DNA of 9,421 nucleotides from M0108 sp964523415. Lineage in GTDB: Bacteria; Pseudomonadota; Gammaproteobacteria; Chromatiales; Chromatiaceae. The notes under the pieces are model-generated. The model saw only the letters and a program-made list of their open reading frames with translations. It was not told where the DNA came from and did no database searches. The DNA lies in contig CAZFZB010000109.1 of assembly GCA_964523415.1 (NCBI GenBank), positions 1-9,421 of the forward strand. The letters run 5' to 3'. This document shows, piece after piece, positions 1-6,568 of this stretch. The translations under genes and the position numbers were made by a program. Within the stretch, counting starts at the first letter, position 1; every line of letters begins with the position of its first letter.

Positions 1-1058
1 GCCCTAAAGGCCGGTTCGATGGGCACGATGCGATGGGCCACCCCCTGCCTCTCCGCCTGTTCCCGGGCATCCTCGACGCTCATATCCGCCGTATAGCGCG
101 AGGGCATGAGCACCGCCTCCACCTGATTCGCCCCCAGGGCATCCACGGCGATGGCCAAGGTCAGGGCCGAGTCGATACCCCCCGATAAGCCCAGGACGGC
201 GCCCTGGAAGCCATTCTTACGCACATAATCCCGAACCCCCAGGACCAGGGCCTCATAGACCCCCTCCTCCATCGGCGGGATGGGGGCAATGAGGCCGGGA
301 CTTGGGCTTGGTACCCGACCCGTCTCATCCCCCTCCACCTCGACCAGCAGCATGGCCTCCCTGAAGAAGGGCGCCCGCTGGGTCAGATGGCCCTGGGCAT
401 CCACCACGAAAGAACCGCCGTCGAAAACCAGTTCGTCCTGACCTCCGACCAGGTTGGCGTAAAGGATCGGCAACTGGTGCTCCCGGGCGCGACGGGCCAG
501 GAGTTCCTCGCGTGTCGAGGCCTTTCCGGCGTGGTAGGGCGAGGCATTGAGGTTGATCAGCAGACGCGCTCCCGCCGCCACTGTCAGGCGAGTGGGGTCC
601 TCCTCCCAGATATCCTCACAGATGCTGATACCAAGGGGCAGCCCTCGAAAGGGCACCACACAGGGGGCATGACCGGGCAGGAAATAGCGCTTCTCGTCAA
701 AGACACTGTAATTAGGCAACAACTGCTTGGCGTATTCCGCCACCAACCGGCCATCCTGGAACAGCCCCGCGACGTTGAGGAGGCCCCCCGAATCACGCTT
801 TGGATAGCCCAGCATCAGGCCAATTCCCTGGCTCGCGGCACGGATAGCCACCAGGGCCGCCTCTACGCGTTCCATCAGTTCTGGGCGCAGCAGCAGATCC
901 TCCGGGGGATAGCCCGTCAGGGTCAATTCGGGAAAGACCACCAGATCAGCCGCATGGTCCCTGCGAGCCTCCCGGGCAACCTGGATGACCCGGTCGCGAT
1001 TCTCGGTGACATCGCCGACGAGAAGATTGACTTGAGCGATGAGGATACGCAGGATCAT
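1..1058 (-). CDS. nadE: Glutamine-dependent NAD+ synthetase, 3' part cut off by the window edge
   Basis: This enzyme performs the last step of NAD+ synthesis, amidating deamido-NAD+ with ammonia released from glutamine, at the cost of ATP, in the cytoplasm. The visible 352 codons begin MILRILIAQVN. They cover a complete N-terminal nitrilase-type glutaminase domain (about 1-260) and the start of the synthetase domain. The glutaminase triad is visible: Glu44 in FPELTLTGY, Lys111 in YAKQLLPNY and Cys147 in ISICEDIW. The PPi-binding loop of the synthetase domain is LSGGIDSA (291-298), followed by LMPSRYT. The full family protein is about 540-560 residues, so roughly 190-200 C-terminal residues lie left of base 1. 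The ATG is the first Met of the frame and sits where family members start; the Shine-Dalgarno upstream is weak. It lies 338 bp after sucD on the same strand, so co-transcription is possible but unproven. Confidence 0.95.
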   Translation of the reverse strand, partial: MILRILIAQVNLLVGDVTENRDRVIQVAREARRDHAADLVVFPELTLTGYPPEDLLLRPELMERVEAALVAIRAASQGIGLMLGYPKRDSGGLLNVAGLFQDGRLVAEYAKQLLPNYSVFDEKRYFLPGHAPCVVPFRGLPLGISICEDIWEEDPTRLTVAAGARLLINLNASPYHAGKASTREELLARRAREHQLPILYANLVGGQDELVFDGGSFVVDAQGHLTQRAPFFREAMLLVEVEGDETGRVPSPSPGLIAPIPPMEEGVYEALVLGVRDYVRKNGFQGAVLGLSGGIDSALTLAIAVDALGANQVEAVLMPSRYTADMSVEDAREQAERQGVAHRIVPIEPAFR

Positions 1059-1282
1059 GTCAAATAACTCTGCCCGCCAATCCCGGCTCGGCGGGGCTTG
1101 CCGACAGGGCGGAATCAACAGGCATTTCGTACAATTACTCGATGATTTGCTGATCTGACCCAGTGCCCGGCCTCGGTTCCCAGCACCCTTTCCTCGGCTA
1201 GATCACAGCGGGCGCCTCGCGGAATATCCAGACCCAAGAATCCAGGCCCAGGCATGTCAGCCCCCATCGGCGCCCCTGCTCT

Positions 1283-1318
1283 GCCCTGCAGACCGGAGGC
1301 GATACCGGTCTGCAGGGC
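1283..1318. repeat. Perfect 14-bp inverted repeat with 8-nt loop, downstream of sucD
   Basis: The arms GCCCTGCAGACCGG (1283-1296) and CCGGTCTGCAGGGC (1305-1318) are exact reverse complements around the loop aggcgata. In a sucCD transcript this would fold into a very stable hairpin, starting about 79 nt after the sucD stop. No T-run follows on either strand, so it is not a canonical intrinsic terminator. It could act as a 3' stabilising or transcription-slowing hairpin, or be a remnant of a small palindromic repeat family. Confidence 0.85.
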
Positions 1319-1327
1319 GATCGCGAT

Positions 1328-1348
1328 GGTAGCGGGCAAGCCCGCGCC
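1328..1348 (+). repeat. REP-like palindrome (GTAG foot plus GCGGGC-AA-GCCCGC stem)
   Basis: A perfect 6-bp stem, gcgggc (1332-1337) and gcccgc (1340-1345), closes on a 2-nt AA gap. A GTAG tetranucleotide (1329-1332) sits at its 5' foot. Repetitive extragenic palindromes linked to RAYT transposases commonly pair a GTAG or GGAG foot with a short GC-rich stem, and a core of this kind is frequent in Pseudomonas REPs. It is extragenic and 13 bp from the larger inverted repeat, giving a paired-hairpin arrangement. Membership of a REP family needs other copies in the genome, so this is a resemblance only. Confidence 0.4.
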
Positions 1349-1396
1349 ACGTCCGGATCCAACCTGGGGTTAGCATCATTAGTTCAGGATTCGCGA

Positions 1397-2266
1397 TCAG
1401 TACAGGATCTCCGCCAGGCGTTGCCCCATGACGGCGGGGGAGCGCACGATGGCCACGCCAGCGGCCTCGAGGGCGGCAAACTTGCCTGCGGCGGTACCCT
1501 TGCCACCGGTGATGATGGCACCCGCATGGCCCATGCGCTTGCCCGAGGGCGCGGTGACGCCGGCGATATAGGCCACTACCGGCTTGGTCACATGGTCCTT
1601 GATAAAATCGGCCGCCGCCTCCTCAGCACTGCCGCCAATCTCGCCGACGAGGATGATACCCTCGGTCTGGTCGTCGGCCTGGAATCGCTCCAGACAGGCG
1701 ATGAAGTCCATGCCCTGGATAGGATCACCGCCGATACCGATACAGGTACTCTGGCCCAGGCCGGCCTGGGTGGTTTGGAAGACGGCCTCGTAGGTCAGGG
1801 TTCCGGATCGCGAGACGATGCCCACCCGGCCGGGCTGGTGGATATTGCCGGGCATGATGCCGATTTTGCAGGCACCGGGGGTGATGATGCCGGGGCAGTT
1901 GGGACCTATGAGCAGGCTCCCGCCCCCCGCCAGGGCCGCCTTGACCTTGAGCATGTCGAGAACTGGGATGCCCTCGGTAATGCAGACGATGACGCCGATG
2001 CCCGCGTCCGCTGCCTCCAGGATGGCGTCCGCGGCGAAGGCCGCCGGGACATAGATCATGGTGGCGTTGGCCCCAGTCGCGCTTACGGCGTCATGAACCG
2101 TGTCGAACACGGGGCGATCGAGGTGCCGGGTACCGCCCTTGCCAGGGGTGACACCCCCCACCAGGTTGGTGCCATAGTCGATGGCCTGCTCGCTGTGGAA
2201 GGTGCCCTGCTTGCCGGTAAAGCCCTGGCAAATGACACGGGTGTGCTTGTCAACCAATACGCTCAT
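1397..2266 (-). CDS. sucD: Succinyl-CoA synthetase alpha subunit (ADP-forming)
   Basis: The alpha subunit of the TCA-cycle enzyme that interconverts succinyl-CoA and succinate while forming ATP or GTP. The 289-residue length matches the family. Visible motifs are the N-terminal Rossmann CoA-binding segment GFTGKQGTFH (15-24), the conserved IGPNCPGI (120-127), the ligase segment VSRSGTLTYE (151-160), and the phospho-histidine loop SGKRMGHAGAI with catalytic His247 (His246 in E. coli). It follows sucC with a 13-bp spacer. A good Shine-Dalgarno, AGGG (2275-2278), lies 8 nt before the ATG and directly after the sucC stop, which suggests translational coupling and balanced subunit production. The paralogous malate-CoA ligase alpha subunit is a formal alternative, but no methylotrophy genes are visible nearby. 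Confidence 0.96.
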   Translation of the reverse strand: MSVLVDKHTRVICQGFTGKQGTFHSEQAIDYGTNLVGGVTPGKGGTRHLDRPVFDTVHDAVSATGANATMIYVPAAFAADAILEAADAGIGVIVCITEGIPVLDMLKVKAALAGGGSLLIGPNCPGIITPGACKIGIMPGNIHQPGRVGIVSRSGTLTYEAVFQTTQAGLGQSTCIGIGGDPIQGMDFIACLERFQADDQTEGIILVGEIGGSAEEAAADFIKDHVTKPVVAYIAGVTAPSGKRMGHAGAIITGGKGTAAGKFAALEAAGVAIVRSPAVMGQRLAEILY

Positions 2267-2279
2267 GTCTTGTTCCCTC

Positions 2280-3449
2280 TCAGTGCCTGGCGCCAGCCGC
2301 GGCGACGACTTTGTCCGCGGCCTCGCTCAGGCTCGCGGCGGTGGTGATGGCCAAACCAGAGGCGGCCAACAGGGCCAGGCCCTGTTCGGCGTGGGTGCCC
2401 TCCAGCCGTACCACGACGGGCACCTGCACCTGAACCTCCCGTACCGCCTGGATGATGCCCTCGGCAATCAGATCACAGCGCACGATGCCCCCGAAGATGT
2501 TGACCAGTACGGCCTGAACCTTGTCATCGGAGAGGATGAGCTTGAAGGCCTCGGCCACCCGCGCCGAGGTGGCACCGCCACCGACGTCTAGGAAGTTGGC
2601 GGGCGAACCGCCATGGAGCTGGACGAGGTCCATGGTGGCCATGGCAAGACCGGCGCCATTGACCATGCAACCGATGTTGCCATCCAGACTGATGTAGTTG
2701 AGGTCATGTTCCTTGGCCAGGGCCTCGCGGGGATCTTCCTGGGTGATGTCACGCATCGCCCCCAGGTCGGGATGACGGTAAAGGGCGTTGTCATCCAGAT
2801 TCAGTTTGGCGTCCAAGGCGATGAGTTCGCCGGCCTGGGTCACCACCAGGGGATTGATCTCCACCAGACTGGCATCACAATCGATAAAGAGACGATACAG
2901 TCCCTGCATGACCTTACCCAAGGCCTTGACCTGATCAAGCTCCAGGCCCAGGCCAAACCCGATCTTGCGGACCTGCCAGCCCATGAGGCCGACCGCCGGA
3001 TGGACATGGGTCGTCAGAATACGTTCCGGGGTCTTAGCGGCGACCTCCTCGATGTCCATGCCACCATCCGCCGAGGCCATGATGACCACGCGCTTGGCCT
3101 CGCGATCCACCAGGGCGCCAAGATAAAGCTCGCGGACGCAATCGGTGGGGGTCTCGATCAGGACCAGACCAATGGGCAGGCCTTCGGGACCCGTCTGGCG
3201 GGTCTTGAGCCGGGCCCCAAGGAGCCGCTCGGTTTCAGCTTCCAGATGCTCGATGGTCTCGGTCAGCACCACGCCGCCGGCCTTGCCCCGCGCCCCGGAG
3301 TGGACCTGGGCCTTGACCACCCAGCGCTCGCCAGCCAATTCCTGGGCTACCGCCCGCACCTCGCCGGCCCGGGCGACCGTCAGGCTGCGCGGCACCGGAA
3401 TGCCGTGCCGCGCAAACAGACCCTTCGCCTGATATTCATGTAAATTCAT
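2280..3449 (-). CDS. sucC: Succinyl-CoA synthetase beta subunit (ADP-forming)
   Basis: The nucleotide- and succinate-binding subunit that pairs with SucD. The 389-residue protein has an N-terminal ATP-grasp domain (about 1-240) and a C-terminal ligase domain. It starts MNLHEYQAK, the classic SucC N-terminus. WVVKAQVHSGARGKAGGV (43-60) is the ATP-grasp lysine/glycine region. Asn199 (in VEINPL) and Asp213 (in ALDAK) are the Mg2+ ligands. The C-terminal domain has DGNIGCMVNGAGLAM (256-270), FLDVGGGAT and NIFGGIVRCDLIAEGI (317-332). The frame opens 18 codons further upstream at 3503, but the start at 3449 is preferred: it matches the family N-terminus and has AGGGG (3459-3463) 9 nt upstream. It is the first gene of a sucCD operon. 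The usual sdh/sucAB neighbours are absent; pilS is divergent instead. Confidence 0.96.
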   Translation of the reverse strand: MNLHEYQAKGLFARHGIPVPRSLTVARAGEVRAVAQELAGERWVVKAQVHSGARGKAGGVVLTETIEHLEAETERLLGARLKTRQTGPEGLPIGLVLIETPTDCVRELYLGALVDREAKRVVIMASADGGMDIEEVAAKTPERILTTHVHPAVGLMGWQVRKIGFGLGLELDQVKALGKVMQGLYRLFIDCDASLVEINPLVVTQAGELIALDAKLNLDDNALYRHPDLGAMRDITQEDPREALAKEHDLNYISLDGNIGCMVNGAGLAMATMDLVQLHGGSPANFLDVGGGATSARVAEAFKLILSDDKVQAVLVNIFGGIVRCDLIAEGIIQAVREVQVQVPVVVRLEGTHAEQGLALLAASGLAITTAASLSEAADKVVAAAGARH

Positions 3450-3658
3450 GTAGTAATGCCCCTGCTCCTGGATTTTGGTGGTTGGATCGGGTCGAGATTC
3501 CAACGTCCTGAATACTACAGGACCGTCTCCTCCGCCCTCCCCTATTGTCGAGACCCTTGCGGCTGGACCCGCGGGCCTTCATAGTGACCGGGCTATTTTC
3601 GACCAATCCCCAGGCGATTACCAACCTTACATGAGCGCATCCCGGCCCAGGCCCAGAG
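3450..3658. promoter_or_regulatory. Divergent sucC / pilS intergenic region
   Basis: Both promoters must lie in these 209 bp unless transcription starts inside a gene. On the plus strand, TTGCGG (3557-3562) and CATAGT (3580-3585), separated by 17 bp, are a weak sigma-70-like candidate for pilS. On the minus strand, TTGGTC (3598-3603 reversed) and TATGAA (3575-3580 reversed), again 17 bp apart, are a similarly weak candidate for sucC. The two candidate pairs overlap, so the divergent promoters might interfere with each other. Each matches consensus at only about half to two thirds of positions, and I place little weight on either. No sigma-54 -24/-12 element was seen. Confidence 0.3.
3505..3523. 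repeat. Small inverted repeat in the sucC leader / divergent region
   Basis: GTCCTG (3505-3510) and CAGGAC (3518-3523) are perfect 6-bp reverse complements around the AT-rich loop aatacta. The repeat lies 56-74 bp upstream of the sucC start. It has the shape of a small operator or leader hairpin, but it is short enough to occur by chance, and I cannot assign a regulator. Confidence 0.3.
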
Positions 3659-5326
3659 ATGACAAGTCCAACCCAGTCCCGCCCGCCTCCGACCCAAGCC
3701 AACCCGGAACTGGAGGCCTATCCAAGCTGGCGGGCCATGATCTGGTTCGGCCTTTTTCGCCTGGTCCTGGCCACGGCTCTTTATCCCTTTCTGTTTGTCC
3801 CCAGCCTGGTGAAACTGGTGGGGGTCTTCTACCAGACCCCCTGGACCATCGCCGTGGTCTTCGCCTACGGGGTTTTGGCCCTGTTGGGTCTGGCCTTGAC
3901 CTGGAGGCGTCTGATCGACAAGGCAGCCCTGATCCAGACCGGGGTCTTTATCGATATTCTGGCCTTCACCCTGCTCATGCTCTTCAATGGGGGAGTCCAC
4001 AGCAGCTTCGGTCTCCCGATGGCCATTGCCGTTGCCGCCGGCGCCCTGCTCATGGAGGGGCGTCTCTCACTCCTCTTCGCGGCCTTCGCCACCACGGGGG
4101 TCATGGCGGTCCAGATCAATTCCCAACTCCTGGGACTGAGCCCCAAGGATGGATTCACCCAGGCGGGCCTCCTGGGCGGCACCTATTTCATGGTCGCCAT
4201 TCTGGCCCATGTGCTTTACCGGCGCATCCAGGCCGCGGAACGCCTCGCCGCCCGCCGCCAGGTCGATATCGACGACCTATCCAAGCTCAATGCCTTCATC
4301 ATCCAGCGTATGAATACTGGGGTTCTCGTCCTCGACGAGTCCCGCCGGGTCCGCCTCAGCAACCAGGCCAGCGCTACCCTGTTGGGTAGCCAGGACCCTC
4401 GGGGCCAATACCTCGCCAGGGTCTCCCCGGAGCTGGCCTCCTGGTTGACGAGGGCCCTCGAAGATCCCGCGACCGCGATGGCGCCGGATCCCCCCAGTTC
4501 CACCATTCGGGTAGGAGAGCGGGACGTCGAGGCCAGCCATCTCTGGCTCGGACATGATCCCAGGGGGGCCATCCTGCTGTTTCTAGGTGACAAACAGGCC
4601 CTGCTCCAAGAGGCTCAGCAAATTAAACTGGCGGCCTTGGGGCGCCTGACGGCCAGTATCGCCCACAACATCCGTAACCCCCTGAGTGCGGTCAAGCACG
4701 CCAGCCAACTCCTGGCGGAGGCCCCGGATCTGGGAGAGGAAGACCAGCACCTGCTCAGCATCATCATGCGCAACAGTGGCCGGATCGACGACATCGTCCA
4801 GAGCGTCCTGCAACTCTCTCGGGGCCAACCCCCCGAATTGCAGATTCTGGACCTGGCCTCCTGGCTCCAGGAATTTCATGAGGAGCTAATGGATTCTCGC
4901 CAGTTGCCCCGTGACCGCTTCCGGCTCGCCCTTGCCGCCGATACCCCAGAAGTTAGGGTCAATGCCGGACACCTGCACCAAATTCTCGCCAATCTTTGTG
5001 ATAACGCCATCAAGCACGCGGGGACCCTTGACCGGCCTGCCCACTTATACCTGAATGCCGGACGGCTTGTGGCCACGGCGGGAGCCTTCATCGAGCTTCG
5101 TGACGATGGGGCCCGCATTGACCCTGAGATAGCACGGGAGATGTTCACCCCCTTCTTCACCACCAGTGTCAAGGGGACCGGGCTCGGCCTCTACATCGCC
5201 CTGGAACTTGCCGCCATCAACGACATCCGGCTGGAATACCAGGCAATCCCCGAGGGAGGCAACAGCTTTCACCTAAGTTTTCCCCCGGTGCCTGACACCC
5301 CTGGCCACCTCCTGGCCCAGGGCTGA
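3659..5326 (+). CDS. pilS: PilS-type membrane sensor histidine kinase
   Basis: The sensor kinase of the PilS/PilR two-component system, which in pseudomonads controls type IV pilin transcription from the inner membrane. The 555-residue protein has a proline-rich cytoplasmic start (1-22) and about six hydrophobic segments (roughly 26-50, 63-81, 92-110, 117-132, 136-152, 170-187), as in PilS. A PAS-like linker (about 205-310) follows, then the HisKA domain with phospho-acceptor His336, and the HATPase with N box ILANLCDNAIKHA (Asn445 and Asn449), F box FTPFF (496-500) and G2 box KGTGLGL (505-511). Two boxes are atypical: the residue after His336 is Asn (AHNIRNPL), where Glu or Asp is usual, and the G1 box reads DDGARI (482-487), not DxGxG. 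The start is the first Met in frame before the membrane segments, with only a weak upstream AGG. pilR follows after 83 bp. Confidence 0.88.
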   Translation: MTSPTQSRPPPTQANPELEAYPSWRAMIWFGLFRLVLATALYPFLFVPSLVKLVGVFYQTPWTIAVVFAYGVLALLGLALTWRRLIDKAALIQTGVFIDILAFTLLMLFNGGVHSSFGLPMAIAVAAGALLMEGRLSLLFAAFATTGVMAVQINSQLLGLSPKDGFTQAGLLGGTYFMVAILAHVLYRRIQAAERLAARRQVDIDDLSKLNAFIIQRMNTGVLVLDESRRVRLSNQASATLLGSQDPRGQYLARVSPELASWLTRALEDPATAMAPDPPSSTIRVGERDVEASHLWLGHDPRGAILLFLGDKQALLQEAQQIKLAALGRLTASIAHNIRNPLSAVKHASQLLAEAPDLGEEDQHLLSIIMRNSGRIDDIVQSVLQLSRGQPPELQILDLASWLQEFHEELMDSRQLPRDRFRLALAADTPEVRVNAGHLHQILANLCDNAIKHAGTLDRPAHLYLNAGRLVATAGAFIELRDDGARIDPEIAREMFTPFFTTSVKGTGLGLYIALELAAINDIRLEYQAIPEGGNSFHLSFPPVPDTPGHLLAQG

Positions 5327-5409
5327 ACAGCGGTCAGCCTCTCGTCAGGGGAATGCGCAAGGCCGCATAATAGCCTGGAATTTACACCCGGATTGCCCGC
5401 GACCCGCTC

Positions 5410-6568
5410 ATGACACCAGCTCGCGCCCTCCTCGTCGATGATGAACAGGACATCCTGGAGCTCCTGAGCATCACCTTGTCGCGCATGGGCATCGACTGTC
5501 GCACTGCACCAGACCTGGCGGCGGCACGGCGGTTCCTGGCGACGGAAACCTTCGACCTGTGCCTGACCGACATGCGCCTGCCCGATGGCGACGGCATTGA
5601 CCTGGTCCGCGAGATCGCCAGCCAATACCCCCAACTGCCAGTGGCCATGATCACGGCCCATGGCAGCATGGACAGTGCCGTCGCGGCCATGAAGGCCGGC
5701 GCCTTCGATTTCGTCTCCAAGCCGGTAGACCTGCCAGTCCTACGCCTGCTGGTGGAGGCGGCGCTGCGGCTTCGGGTACCCCTGACCGGTCAGGGGGCGA
5801 ATCAGGACCGCCCGGCGCTGCTCGGCGAATCCCACGCCATGGTCGAGCTGCGCCGTCTGATCGCCAAATTGGCGCGCAACCAGGCCCCTATCTATATCAG
5901 TGGCGAGAGTGGCACGGGCAAGGAACTGGCCGCCCGGCTGATTCACTTACTGGGGCCCCGCGCCAGCGCCCCCTTCGTACCCGTCAATTGTGGCGCCATC
6001 CCCCCGGACCTGGTGGAGAGCGAACTCTTTGGCCATCGCAAGGGCGCCTTCACTGGCGCCATCGCTGACAATCCAGGTCTATTCAAGGCCGCGGATGGCG
6101 GCACCCTCTTCCTCGACGAGGTGGCAGAACTGCCCTTGCCTGCCCAGGTCAAGCTGCTGCGCGTCCTGCAGGAAAAGAAGGCACGTCCGGTCGGAGGCCA
6201 ACGGGAGGTCCCCATCGATGTACGCCTGATCAGCGCTACCCATCGCGACCTGGCGGCCGAGGTGGTCAGTGGCCGCTTCCGCCAGGATCTGTTTTACCGT
6301 ATCAATGTCATCGAGTTGCGCCTGCCGCCCCTGCGCGAGCGTACGGGCGACATTCCCCTCCTGGCAGAACACTTCCTGGCCCGTATCGCCCGTNNNNNNN
6401 NNNNNNNNNNNNNNNNNNNNNNNNNNNNNNNNNNNNNNNNNNNNNNNNNNNNNNNNNNNNNNNNNNNNNNNNNNNNNNNNNNNNNNNNNNNNNACCGTCG
6501 CCGCCCGCCAGCTCGGGATGAGCCTGCGGGCACTCCGCTACCGTCTGTCCAAGCTAGGTATCGAATGA
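5410..6568 (+). CDS. pilR: PilR-type sigma-54-dependent response regulator, interrupted by an assembly gap
   Basis: The response regulator partner of PilS; it activates sigma-54 promoters such as that of pilA in pseudomonads. Residues 1-120 are a receiver domain with the acidic pair Asp10/Asp11, phospho-acceptor Asp54 (CLTDMRLPDG), Thr82 and Lys104. Residues 138-328 are the AAA+ domain with Walker A GESGTGKE (165-172), an intact GAFTGA sigma-54 contact loop (212-217), Walker B GTLFLDE (231-237) and GRFRQDLFYR (288-297). Codon 328 ends at 6393, where 100 Ns begin. After the gap, TVAARQLGMSLRALRYRLSK then LGIE and TGA (6494-6568) is the end of a Fis-type helix-turn-helix. Family members are about 445-465 residues, so roughly 90-115 codons are missing. 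The coordinates span the gap, and the two sides are in different frames only because 100 is not divisible by three. Confidence 0.9.
6394..6493. other. Assembly gap of exactly 100 Ns inside pilR
   Basis: The run is exactly 100 unknown bases, the usual placeholder for a scaffold gap of unknown size. The reading frame on the left ends on a codon boundary at 6393 and the pilR C-terminal frame on the right begins a codon at 6494. If the gene is intact, the true gap length must therefore be a multiple of three; about 270-350 bp is expected from the usual PilR length. Confidence 0.97.

Larger units (their letters stand above)
1059..1396. other. 338-bp gene-free spacer between sucD and nadE
   Basis: No convincing gene is seen here on either strand. 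The one open frame of note (minus strand, 1115-1339, 74 codons) runs straight through the large inverted repeat and resembles no family I know. The half nearest sucD contains two hairpin-forming repeats, listed separately. The half nearest nadE (about 1059-1200) should carry any nadE promoter and leader, but I could not pick out a clear -35/-10 pair on the minus strand. A weak 5-bp stem (1088-1092 with 1100-1104) lies about 30 bp upstream of nadE. Confidence 0.6.

Noticed and set aside
1115..1339. A 74-codon minus-strand frame in the sucD-nadE spacer
   Set aside because: It runs across both hairpin repeats, has no clear ribosome binding site and no family resemblance; probably chance.
1421..2347. 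A 308-codon open frame on the plus strand opposite sucD, with similar long frames opposite sucC (2613-3443)
   Set aside because: These are shadows of unmistakable SucD and SucC proteins, with low-complexity composition and no domain.
3450..3503. An 18-codon N-terminal extension of SucC starting at 3503
   Set aside because: The standard family N-terminus MNLHEYQAK begins at 3449, with a good AGGGG 9 nt upstream, so the extension is non-coding leader.
3475..4389. A 304-codon plus-strand frame over the divergent region and the start of pilS
   Set aside because: It overlaps the pilS membrane domain in another frame, is dominated by Pro, Gly and Arg, and resembles nothing known.
5910..5927. A TGGCACG word resembling the -24 box of a sigma-54 promoter
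   Set aside because: It lacks a TTGC -12 element at the right spacing and encodes the PilR Walker A residues, which explains the sequence.
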